64,000 nt of DNA from Stenotrophomonas pavanii (lineage in GTDB: Bacteria; Pseudomonadota; Gammaproteobacteria; Xanthomonadales; Xanthomonadaceae): contig NZ_FNFQ01000002.1 of the NCBI RefSeq assembly GCF_900101175.1, forward strand, positions 368,203 to 432,202. Reading direction: 5' to 3'. The notes beneath the pieces were generated by a model. The model saw only the letters and a program-made list of their open reading frames with translations, did not search any database and was not told the DNA's origin. Shown in pieces: positions 9,090 to 16,267 of this stretch. Both the position numbers and the translations under genes were made by a program. How positions within the stretch are numbered: position 1 is the first letter of the stretch; each line of letters opens with the position of its first letter.

Positions 9090-9263
9090 ATGGCAGGCAA
9101 GCGCCGGAAGGACAGGATCACGCAGGAGCACGGTCTGTTCGTGAAGCGGTACGGGCCCAAGGGCGGCGCCATGCCAAATCCAGCGACCGGCCCTGCGACT
9201 GGAACTGCGAGAGCGGCTCAAGCGTCTGGCGCCAGAAGAGCGGGTCAGGATGCTCCCCGGTGA
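9090..9263 (+). pseudogene. possible frameshifted small charged protein
   Basis: An ATG at 9090 opens a short frame that begins MAGKRRKDRITQEHGLFVKR and then loses protein character, ending in TGA at 9261. From about 9172, the frame one base over reads LRLELRERLKRLAPEERVR followed by an acidic GEDDNDD, which looks like the natural continuation of a small basic/acidic protein. This suggests a single indel near 9160-9180. Either a pseudogene or a chance pattern; I cannot decide without homologues. Confidence 0.3.
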
Positions 9264-9274
9264 GGACGACAACG

Positions 9275-9721
9275 ATGATCAGCCCTGGAGGAGTGATCCG
9301 GCGCGCCATCTTCGTGACGCTCTGCAGTGTACTGTGCGCCTGCGGCCTGGTGATGGACAGTTCGTTCGACACGCTGCGCGAGGCGCTCGATTCCGACATG
9401 GTGAACAAGGGATGGATTCCCGGCTGGGTGCCGCAAGCGGCGACCGACCTGCGGGAGGTACATGACCTCGACTCGAACACCAGCGCGCTGGCCTTCACCA
9501 AACCCCCTGCGGTATCACTGCAGCTGCCTGCGGATTGCCAGGCAACGACATTCAGTAGCAGCGATCCTGTTGCGTTCGATCGATACTGGTGGCCGGGCGA
9601 CTGGACGCTCAAGTCGTCGTACCGCGTCTTTCGCTGCGCGCCCGAATCCGGAAAATCAGTCTTCGTCGCCATCAACAGGACCGAAGACCACGTGCTCTTC
9701 TGGCGAACCTACGCGCGGTGA
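9275..9721 (+). CDS. putative lipoprotein of unknown function
   Basis: 148 residues from the ATG at 9275 with GAGGA 8 nt upstream. The N-terminus (GVIRRAIFVTLCSVLCACGL) is a lipoprotein-type signal with an LCAC lipobox. The body contains IPGWVPQAATDLREVHDLDSN and a C-terminal WTLKSSYRVFRCAPE, VFVAINRTEDHVLFWRTYA. This resembles short bacterial proteins often annotated YbbD-like or simply hypothetical. It lies 35 bp before another exported protein on the same strand. Function unknown. Confidence 0.65.
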   Translation: MISPGGVIRRAIFVTLCSVLCACGLVMDSSFDTLREALDSDMVNKGWIPGWVPQAATDLREVHDLDSNTSALAFTKPPAVSLQLPADCQATTFSSSDPVAFDRYWWPGDWTLKSSYRVFRCAPESGKSVFVAINRTEDHVLFWRTYAR

Positions 9722-9756
9722 TGCGCCAGCGCCCCCCTATTCCTCCCCAGGACCCC

Positions 9757-10287
9757 ATGATGCCCAACGCACGAGCACGCTTCGCTGCCCTCGCCCTCTT
9801 CCTCCCGGCGTGCTTGCCGGCCTACGCCGCAAAGGACGCCCCTGCCGACGTCGAGGCGATCAAACAGGTGGTCGAATCCTTCCGTACCTCGCTGATCAAC
9901 AAGGACAAGCCGACCTACATGAGCCTGTTCTTCTCTGATAAACCGGAAGACATCGGCTGGCAGTACGTTTCCGAGGATGTGCGCCTGCAGGACATCCGCA
10001 GGGCCAAGCCCGATGCGATCAAGGCACGGCGGATTCCCGCCAACAACTTCATCGCACTGATCGACGGGGCGGTGGCCTCGCCGAAGCCGAAAGAAGAGAC
10101 ATTCTCCAATACGAAGATCGAGACGGATGGCGATGTGGCCTCGGTGTCGTTCGACTACAGCTTCCACGACGATGGGGTGAAGACCAACTGGGGCAAGGAA
10201 ATGTGGCAGCTGATCCGGACTGAGCAGGGCTGGAAGGTCTTTTCGGTGATCTATTCGATCCGCGATTCACGCAGCCCGGCCGAGTGA
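9757..10287 (+). CDS. exported nuclear-transport-factor-2 fold protein
   Basis: 176 residues. Signal peptide FAALALFLPACLPAYAAKD, then a single SnoaL/NTF2-like domain: an opening helix (DVEAIKQVVESFRTSLINKDKPTYMSLF is the family pattern, cut here into two parts in the fold), strands with DGDVASVSFDYSF, and a closing WGKEMWQLIRTEQGWKVFSVIYSI. The closing strand is typical of DUF4440-like proteins (WrlvkedgGWKI). The ATG at 9757 has AGGA at 9749. Such periplasmic NTF2 proteins bind small molecules or lack activity; no specific role can be given. Confidence 0.7.
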   Translation: MMPNARARFAALALFLPACLPAYAAKDAPADVEAIKQVVESFRTSLINKDKPTYMSLFFSDKPEDIGWQYVSEDVRLQDIRRAKPDAIKARRIPANNFIALIDGAVASPKPKEETFSNTKIETDGDVASVSFDYSFHDDGVKTNWGKEMWQLIRTEQGWKVFSVIYSIRDSRSPAE

Positions 10288-10391
10288 ACGTCGCTGGATG
10301 GCGCCGAGCGCCGATTGCGATCCATTCAGCCAGCGCATTGGCAATCAGCCAGTGATCGGGCAGAGTTCGGCCACGCGCAAGGACGCATGCC

Positions 10392-11066
10392 ATGACCCGC
10401 CTGCTGATCATCGAAGACAACCCCGAGCTGGTTGCCAACCTGTATGCCTTCTTTGAACCGCTGGGCTACGTGCTGGACGACGCCCGCGACGGCGCCAGCG
10501 GGCTGCGCCGGGCCACGCAGCACGACTACGACGCCATCCTGCTGGACCTGATGCTGCCGCGCCTGGACGGCATGACGTTGTGCCAGAAGCTGCGCCAGGA
10601 GTTCCAGAACCCGGTGCCGATCCTGATGCTGACCGCGCGCGACCCGGTGGATGACCGGGTGCAGGGCCTCGCCCTGGGCGCGGATGACTACCTGGTCAAG
10701 CCGTGCTCGCTGAAGGAACTGGACGCGCGGATCAAGGCCCTGGTACGACGCGCGCAGGGTCGCCAGGTCGACAGCGTGCTGGCGTGGAAGGACCTGCAGG
10801 TGGACACGCGCTCACCACAGGCCTGGCGGCAAGGCCGCTGCATCGCGCTGACGCCCACGTCGCACAAGCTGCTGATGTGCCTGGTGCGTGCGGCGCCCGC
10901 GGTGGTCCGCAAGCAGGAGATGGAGTATCTGGTCTGGGGCGACGAACCACCGGACAGCGGCGCGCTGCGAACCCACATCCATGAGCTGCGCCTGCTGGTG
11001 GACCGCAGCTTCGACACCGCGCTGATCACCACGGTACACAGCGTCGGCTGGCGCATGCAGGCGTGA
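10392..11066 (+). CDS. OmpR/PhoB family response regulator (PmrA-like)
   Basis: 224 residues. The receiver domain has the acidic pair E8/D9, phosphoacceptor Asp52 (LLDLMLPRLDG), Thr81 and Lys103 (YLVKP). The C-terminal winged helix ends with LRTHIHELRLLVD and TVHSVGWRM. Its stop overlaps the sensor kinase start by 4 bp. Directly downstream come dgkA and a lipid A phosphoethanolamine transferase, so this pair very likely controls that pathway, as PmrAB does in other Gram-negatives. Eleven-bp direct repeats upstream of both target genes support this. Confidence 0.92.
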   Translation: MTRLLIIEDNPELVANLYAFFEPLGYVLDDARDGASGLRRATQHDYDAILLDLMLPRLDGMTLCQKLRQEFQNPVPILMLTARDPVDDRVQGLALGADDYLVKPCSLKELDARIKALVRRAQGRQVDSVLAWKDLQVDTRSPQAWRQGRCIALTPTSHKLLMCLVRAAPAVVRKQEMEYLVWGDEPPDSGALRTHIHELRLLVDRSFDTALITTVHSVGWRMQA

Positions 11067-12304
11067 GCCCTGCGTCCCTCTACCGCCGCCTGAGCCTGCG
11101 CACTCGCATCACGATCTCGTTCGTGCTGTTGATGGCCGGTGCCATGGGGTTCATCGTGCTGGCCGAGCAGGTCGACTACGACCAGGTCCGGGCCGCCGTC
11201 GTTGCGCGGACCCAGCACAGCGAAGTGCAGCGGCTGCAGGCCGCGCTGGCCCGGGGCCAACGCCCCGCCCTGCCAGCGGGGACCCGGTTGTACGATGCCG
11301 ATGACGTGCCCGCTGTGCTGCGCCAGTACGGCCCGGGCCATCACGGCGAAGAGGCGCCCAACGAGTGGCACCTGAGCGTCTTCGACAGCGGCGGCCAGCG
11401 CTACTACCTGCTGCAGGACGCAGCGCACTATGCCTATCTGGAACATCTGATCAATGCCTTCGCCGCGCTGGTCATTTCGATCTGCGTGCTCGGTGCCTTC
11501 CTGATCGGCCGCAAGGTCGCGACCCACGTCATCGCGCCCATCACCCGATTGGCCGATGCGGTGCAGGACGGCCACAAGCCCTTTCCCTACCAGGACGCAC
11601 GCGATGAGATCGGCGTGCTCGCGCGCGCCTTTGCCCGCCATAGTGACGAGCTCGAACGGTTCCTGCAGCGCGAACAGTGCTTCAGCGGCGACGCCAGCCA
11701 CGAGCTGCGCACGCCCTTGGCCATCATCGGTGGTGCTGCCGAGACGCTGGCCTGCCAGTTGCCGCCCGACAGCCACCTGGTTCCCAGCGCCGAGCGCATC
11801 CTGCGCACCACCCAGGAGATGCAGCGCCAGCTGTCCTGCCTGCTGCTGCTCTCGCGCGCCCCCGGCACCGTGCCGCGCAATGAAGTGGCCCTGCGCCCGT
11901 TGATCGAAGCCTGCATGGAGCGCTGCCAGCCCTGGCTTTCCGGCAAGCCGGTGATCGTTGCGTTTGATGCCCGGCATGACGCCGTGCTGGTCACCAACGC
12001 GGATCTGGCGCACAGCATCCTGTGGAATCTGCTGCGCAACGCCTGCCAGTACACCGAAAACGGCGAAGTGCGGATCACCCTCCACGACAACGCGCTCATC
12101 GTCGCTGACACCGGGCCCGGCCTGCCCTCCAGCATCGATCCACGGCAGTTCCAGCGCTTCGTGCCCAGTGGCGTGCACAGTGGCGAAGGGCTGGGGCTGT
12201 CGATCGTGCAGCGGATCGTCGAGCATCTGGGCTGGACGATGACCGTGGAATCCTCCGGGCAGGGGTGCCGGTTCACCCTGCGCTGGCCCTGCCCCCGCAT
12301 CTGA
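11063..12304 (+). CDS. membrane sensor histidine kinase (PmrB-like)
   Basis: 413 residues, GTG start overlapping the regulator stop. Two membrane helices (about 18-36 and 131-149) flank a ~95-residue periplasmic sensor. A HAMP segment follows (APITRLADAVQDG), then the H-box with His213 (DASHELRTPLAII), N-box (NLLRNACQYTENG), G1 (VADTGPGLP) and G2 (GEGLGLSIVQRIVEH). The periplasmic part contains acidic/His-rich YGPGHHGEEAP, which could sense metal or cationic peptides; that is a guess. Confidence 0.92.
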   Translation: MSPASLYRRLSLRTRITISFVLLMAGAMGFIVLAEQVDYDQVRAAVVARTQHSEVQRLQAALARGQRPALPAGTRLYDADDVPAVLRQYGPGHHGEEAPNEWHLSVFDSGGQRYYLLQDAAHYAYLEHLINAFAALVISICVLGAFLIGRKVATHVIAPITRLADAVQDGHKPFPYQDARDEIGVLARAFARHSDELERFLQREQCFSGDASHELRTPLAIIGGAAETLACQLPPDSHLVPSAERILRTTQEMQRQLSCLLLLSRAPGTVPRNEVALRPLIEACMERCQPWLSGKPVIVAFDARHDAVLVTNADLAHSILWNLLRNACQYTENGEVRITLHDNALIVADTGPGLPSSIDPRQFQRFVPSGVHSGEGLGLSIVQRIVEHLGWTMTVESSGQGCRFTLRWPCPRI

Positions 12305-12316
12305 CGGATTCCTGAC
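12300..12316 (+). promoter_or_regulatory. candidate response-regulator site before dgkA
   Basis: CTGAC at 12301 and CTGAC at 12312 form a direct repeat with an 11-bp period, the spacing used by OmpR/PhoB-type regulators. The site straddles the kinase stop codon. The same motif occurs before the phosphoethanolamine transferase gene. Confidence 0.45.
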
Positions 12317-12362
12317 ATCCGGCTGCACATGCTCGGGGTTGCTCCCCCGCTCTGGATACGGC

Positions 12363-12749
12363 ATGCAGCACCCCAAGGACAGCGGCAAGTACCCGCACGG
12401 CAAGACCGGACTGAGCCGCGTCTTCCACACCCTCATCCATTCGCGCGATGGCTTCATCGCCACCTTTCGCGGCGAGGCGGCATTCCGCCAGTTGTTGCTG
12501 CTGCACGCACTGCTGATGGCGGCCGCGTTCGTGCTGGACATCAGCACGGTCGAGCGGGCGCTGGTGCTGGCGGTCTGTTTCATCAGCCTTCTGGTGGAAC
12601 TGCTGAATTCCGCGATTGAGGCCGTGGTTGATCGCATCTCGCTGGAGCAGCATCCGCTGTCCAAGAACGCCAAGGACATGGGCAGCGCCGCGCAGACCAC
12701 CGCGTTGTTGATGGTCGGTGCGGTGTGGGGCGTGATCCTGCTTGGCTAG
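12363..12749 (+). CDS. dgkA: diacylglycerol kinase
   Basis: 128 residues. Small integral-membrane DgkA with three helices and the family signature LLVELLNSAIEAVVDR (E. coli: ELLNSAIEAVVDR), then ISLEQHPLSKNAKDMGSAA. It recycles diacylglycerol to phosphatidic acid in the inner membrane. Phosphoethanolamine transferases release diacylglycerol from phosphatidylethanolamine, so its place between the sensor and the transferase makes metabolic sense. The ATG at 12363 is preferred over the upstream TTG at 12339; no strong ribosome binding site is visible for either. Confidence 0.95.
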   Translation: MQHPKDSGKYPHGKTGLSRVFHTLIHSRDGFIATFRGEAAFRQLLLLHALLMAAAFVLDISTVERALVLAVCFISLLVELLNSAIEAVVDRISLEQHPLSKNAKDMGSAAQTTALLMVGAVWGVILLG

Positions 12750-12757
12750 CCCGGCAA

Positions 12758-12774
12758 TCCTGACAACTTCCTGA
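12758..12774 (+). promoter_or_regulatory. candidate response-regulator site before the phosphoethanolamine transferase
   Basis: TCCTGA at 12758 and TCCTGA at 12769 are an exact direct repeat with an 11-bp period. GATACT at 12787-12792 could be the -10 element. The repeat would lie over the -35 region, as expected for an activator of the OmpR/PhoB class. Shared core (CCTGA) with the site before dgkA. Confidence 0.5.
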
Positions 12775-12822
12775 TAAAGCCGTTTCGATACTGCGCGCAC
12801 TCCTGTTCCGCGGAACCTGCTC

Positions 12823-14631
12823 GTGCGTCAATGCCTCCGTTTCCCACGGCCCCATCCGATCGTTCTGGTCTGGGCCGCCGCACTGTTCTTCGCCACGATT
12901 GGAAACATCGCCCTCTGGAAGACGCTGTGGGGGCTGATCGACCTCAACAGCCTGCGCAGCGTGCTGTTCCTGGCCAGCCTGCCGCCGCTGCTGTTCTGCC
13001 TGTTCAACCTGCTGCTGACGCCGTTGCTGGCACTCCCCTTCGTGCGCAAGCCGCTGCTGGTGGTGCTGGTCGTCGTCAGCGCCGCGTGCAGCTACTTCAT
13101 GCTGCACTACAACGTGCTGATCGACCGCAGCATGGTGCAGAACGTGTTCGAAACCAATCAGGCCGAACTGAACGCCTATCTCTCGCTACCGCTGCTGCTC
13201 ACGCTGCTGGCGCTGGGCGTGCTGCCGGCCACCGCGCTGGTCCTGCTGCGCACCACGCGCCGAGCGGCCTCGCTGCGTTCCCTGCTGGTGTGGCCGGCCA
13301 ATGTCCTGGCGTCGTTGGTGGTGCTGCTGGTGATCGGCTTTGCGTTCTACAAGGACTATTCCTCACTGCTGCGCAACAACCGCTACATCCGCGACCAGGT
13401 GCTGCCGCTGAACGTGCTGCGCCATACCCACGGCTACCTGAAAAGCCTCTACAGCACCCGCCAGCAACCGCTGCGCAGGATCGCCATGGACGCACGGCGC
13501 ACCGCGGGGCCACGGCCCAGGCTGGTGGTCATGGTGGTCGGTGAAACCGCACGGTCACAGAACTTCCAGTTGAACGGCTACCCGCGCGCGACCAACCCGC
13601 GGCTGTCGCGCAACGACGGCGTCTTCAGCTTCAATGATGTCTCCTCGTGTGGCACCGCAACGGCCATCTCGGTGCCGTGCATGTTCTCGCAGATGACCCG
13701 CCAGCAATACGACGACGTCCGCGCGGCGACCGAGGAGAACGTGCTCGACATCCTGCAGCGTACCGGCGTCGGCGTGCTCTGGCGCAACAACAACAATGGC
13801 GGCTGCAAGGGCGTGTGCGAGCGCGTGCCGACCGAGGACATGCCCGCGCTCAAGGTGGCCGGCCAGTGCGTCAATACCGACGGCACCTGCTACGACGACG
13901 TGCTGCTGCATCAGCTCGGCGCACGCATCGACGCGATCAACGGCGATGCCCTGGTCGTGCTGCATCAGCTTGGCAGCCACGGGCCCACCTACTTTGAACG
14001 GTATCCCGCAGCGTCGCGGGCCTTCAGCCCGACCTGCGACAGCAACCAGATCCAGCACTGCAGCAACGAGGCACTGGTCAACACGTATGACAACACCCTG
14101 GTGCATACCGACCGGGTGCTGGCGGAGACCATCGACCTGCTGCGGGGCTATTCGGACCACCGCGACGTTGCGCTGATCTATGTCTCCGACCACGGTGAGT
14201 CGCTCGGCGAACGCGGCATGTACCTGCATGGCACGCCTTACTTCATCGCCCCGCGCGAACAGACCCAGGTGCCGATGGTGATGTGGTTCTCAACGGAATT
14301 CAGCCGCAACGCGGGCCTGGACATGGCCTGCCTGCGTGGGAATGCGCTGCACCGCGCGTACAGCCATGACAACGTGTTCCATTCCCTGCTGGGCCTGTTC
14401 AGTGTCAGCAGCGCCGTATACCAGCGCGAACGCGATGTGTTCGCCGGCTGCCGGGCGACGACCGCCGCGCCACTTGCCACTGCGCCGGCAGAGCGGCACC
14501 GGCTGATGCCGGTCACCGCCCGGAACGTGGCGCGTTACTGTGCGGCCAGGGCGAAATCCAGGCCGGCGCACACCGCAGCCACCTGGGCGTCATTGCATTC
14601 CTGCGGGTTGGTGCGCGGGCTGTCCGGGTAG
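12823..14631 (+). CDS. eptA: lipid A phosphoethanolamine transferase (EptA/MCR family)
   Basis: 602 residues, GTG start. Five N-terminal membrane helices, then an alkaline-phosphatase-fold periplasmic domain. Catalytic and zinc residues align with MCR-1: Glu241 (VVGETARSQNF), nucleophile Thr280 in SSCGTATAISVPCMF with the Cys276-Cys286 pair, His386 (GSHGPTYF), Asp456/His457 (VSDHGESLGE) and His469 (YLHG). It transfers phosphoethanolamine from phosphatidylethanolamine to lipid A, lowering affinity for polymyxins. The last ~55 residues after VFAGCRA are low-complexity and run 97 bp into the 3' end of the convergent peptidase gene, so the tail is probably not part of the fold. Confidence 0.94.
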   Translation: MRQCLRFPRPHPIVLVWAAALFFATIGNIALWKTLWGLIDLNSLRSVLFLASLPPLLFCLFNLLLTPLLALPFVRKPLLVVLVVVSAACSYFMLHYNVLIDRSMVQNVFETNQAELNAYLSLPLLLTLLALGVLPATALVLLRTTRRAASLRSLLVWPANVLASLVVLLVIGFAFYKDYSSLLRNNRYIRDQVLPLNVLRHTHGYLKSLYSTRQQPLRRIAMDARRTAGPRPRLVVMVVGETARSQNFQLNGYPRATNPRLSRNDGVFSFNDVSSCGTATAISVPCMFSQMTRQQYDDVRAATEENVLDILQRTGVGVLWRNNNNGGCKGVCERVPTEDMPALKVAGQCVNTDGTCYDDVLLHQLGARIDAINGDALVVLHQLGSHGPTYFERYPAASRAFSPTCDSNQIQHCSNEALVNTYDNTLVHTDRVLAETIDLLRGYSDHRDVALIYVSDHGESLGERGMYLHGTPYFIAPREQTQVPMVMWFSTEFSRNAGLDMACLRGNALHRAYSHDNVFHSLLGLFSVSSAVYQRERDVFAGCRATTAAPLATAPAERHRLMPVTARNVARYCAARAKSRPAHTAATWASLHSCGLVRGLSG

Positions 14632-15458
14632 ACCTCGGTGGTGGTGGCAAAGCGCGCATCGGTGAAGCCGGCGCAGGCACCGATCGAACGCGACTCACCC
14701 CAGACCACGCCCGGCGACTGCAACGGCAGGCCGACCAGGTTGCCCTCGGCGTCGGCCGGAGCGATATGGGTGATGGGCGCGACCGCGGCGATCAGGGCCT
14801 TCTGGAACTCGGCCTGCGGATCTTCACTGTTGCCGATCACGTAGAAGCCGTCCGGAATGGTGTCGCGCTCGAACGGCTTGCCGTCGCGGGCGCAGCGGGC
14901 CGGATCGAACTCGTGCAGGTCGCTGTCGGTGGTCTCGTGCAGGTCCAGGTGCACCAGCAGGTTCGGCTTGCGCTCGGCCACCCAGCGCATCAGCGCGGCC
15001 GCTTCCTCGATCTGGCCGCCATCACGGAAGCTGCGGTTGGGATCGATCGCATCCGGGTTCCAGCGCTGGATGCGCTCGTAGCCCCAAGGGCTGACGCACG
15101 GCGCCACGATCAGGTTCAGCCGGCCCAGATAGCGCTCGGCCTGCTGTTCCAGGAACTGCAGGGCACCGTGCACGCCGCTGGTCTCATAGCCGTGCACGCC
15201 GCCGGTGATCAGCGCGGTCGGCAGCGCCGGGTTCCAGTCATGGTTGACCACCGCGAACAGTGGGTAGTGGTCCGGCGCATAGTCCAGCTGGCCGTACTGG
15301 ATCACGTCGAAGACGCTGTCGTCCAGCCGCTCAAGGGCCGCCACCACATCCTCCTGGTAGCTGCGCTGGCGCTGCTGGCGCGCCCGCCACTGTGCGCGTT
15401 CGGCGTCGCCCCAGGGCTGTCCGGGGGTGCCGATCGGGTAGAACTGCGCAACAGTCAT
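14535..15458 (-). CDS. M14-family zinc carboxypeptidase-like protein (copy 1)
   Basis: 307 residues. Zinc ligands His89/Glu92 (GGVHGYETSG) and His174 (LDLHETTD), substrate-binding DPNRSF at 140, and the catalytic Glu in ATTTEVYPDSP near the C-terminus. This is the M14 peptidase/succinylglutamate-desuccinylase-like fold, cytosolic with no signal. Start at ATG 15458 with TGGAG upstream, not the longer in-frame ATG at 15500. A paralogue with the same frame and near-identical motifs lies at 54644-55564 on the same strand. Substrate unknown; release of a C-terminal or N-acyl amino acid is likely. Confidence 0.85.
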   Translation of the reverse strand: MTVAQFYPIGTPGQPWGDAERAQWRARQQRQRSYQEDVVAALERLDDSVFDVIQYGQLDYAPDHYPLFAVVNHDWNPALPTALITGGVHGYETSGVHGALQFLEQQAERYLGRLNLIVAPCVSPWGYERIQRWNPDAIDPNRSFRDGGQIEEAAALMRWVAERKPNLLVHLDLHETTDSDLHEFDPARCARDGKPFERDTIPDGFYVIGNSEDPQAEFQKALIAAVAPITHIAPADAEGNLVGLPLQSPGVVWGESRSIGACAGFTDARFATTTEVYPDSPRTNPQECNDAQVAAVCAGLDFALAAQ

Positions 15459-15603
15459 GGGGTACTCCAGGGGTCGAACGGGATGGGTGCAGCCGGACAT
15501 TCTAAGCCCTGTCGCGCCTGCGGGTACCCTGCCCCGGCCGCGCCTTCATCCAGCCGGGGTCATCTGGTTGTAAAATCAACGGTTTTTGGCCCCTCACCCC
15601 TTG
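15459..15603. promoter_or_regulatory. divergent promoter region, peptidase / DUF3348 operon
   Basis: 145 bp between divergent genes. TAAAAT at 15571-15576 is a good -10 candidate for the DUF3348 operon, about 28 bp before its ATG at 15604. No clear -35 is visible. Confidence 0.35.
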
Positions 15604-16257
15604 ATGGCGAACGCAGCGCAGCCGGTCCTGGGTGGACCAGAGTTCCTCCGCCTGCTCGCCCGTCTCAGCGACGGCGCGATGCCGGCCACCAGTCCCGCCC
15701 TGACCGATCGCCTCGGCCAGTGGGTGGACTGGAGCCGTGCCGTGGCCCTGTCCGGGGCGCTCGGCGGACGCCTGCCCGAGCCCGGTGAAGCCACCGAAGC
15801 GGTCGAGGATGTGCTGGCCGACTGCGTCCAGGCGCACGCCAGCCTGCTGGCCTCGATCAGTGAGGATGCCGAGGCCGAGCGCCTGCTTGATCTGGCCGAA
15901 GCTGCCGCTGCACCCAACTTCGCCTCGCTGCGCCAGCGCTACCGGGTACTGCAGCAGGCCATCCAGACCGCCACCGGGCGCCTGCGCGGCCGCCTGCGCG
16001 ACCAGCTGGTGCAGGTTTCGCCCGAGCTGGCGCGGCTGGCCGAGGTCGATGCGGTGATGGAACAGACCCTCACCCCGCGCGAGCACAGCCTGCTGGCCAC
16101 TGCGCCGGCCGCGCTCGGCGCCCGTTTTGAACGCGTGCACGGCCAGCCCGGCTGGCGCGCGGCCTTCCGCCATGACATGCGCACACTGCTGCTCGCCGAA
16201 CTGCAGCTGCGCTTCCACCCGATCGAAGGGCTGCAAGATGCCCTGCGCTCCCACTGA
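15604..16257 (+). CDS. DUF3348 protein, first gene of a MotAB-like operon
   Basis: 217 residues, soluble and almost entirely helical, with no signal peptide. The pattern (FLRLLARLSDG, DRLGQWVDWSRAVALSGAL, then a C-terminal RHDMRTLLLAELQLRFHPIEGL) matches DUF3348, a family that always sits beside DUF802, an OmpA-type protein and DUF2894. The gap to the DUF802 gene is 10 bp. It may be a cytosolic partner of the motor's tail; no function is known. Confidence 0.82.
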   Translation: MANAAQPVLGGPEFLRLLARLSDGAMPATSPALTDRLGQWVDWSRAVALSGALGGRLPEPGEATEAVEDVLADCVQAHASLLASISEDAEAERLLDLAEAAAAPNFASLRQRYRVLQQAIQTATGRLRGRLRDQLVQVSPELARLAEVDAVMEQTLTPREHSLLATAPAALGARFERVHGQPGWRAAFRHDMRTLLLAELQLRFHPIEGLQDALRSH

Positions 16258-16267
16258 CCGGAACACC

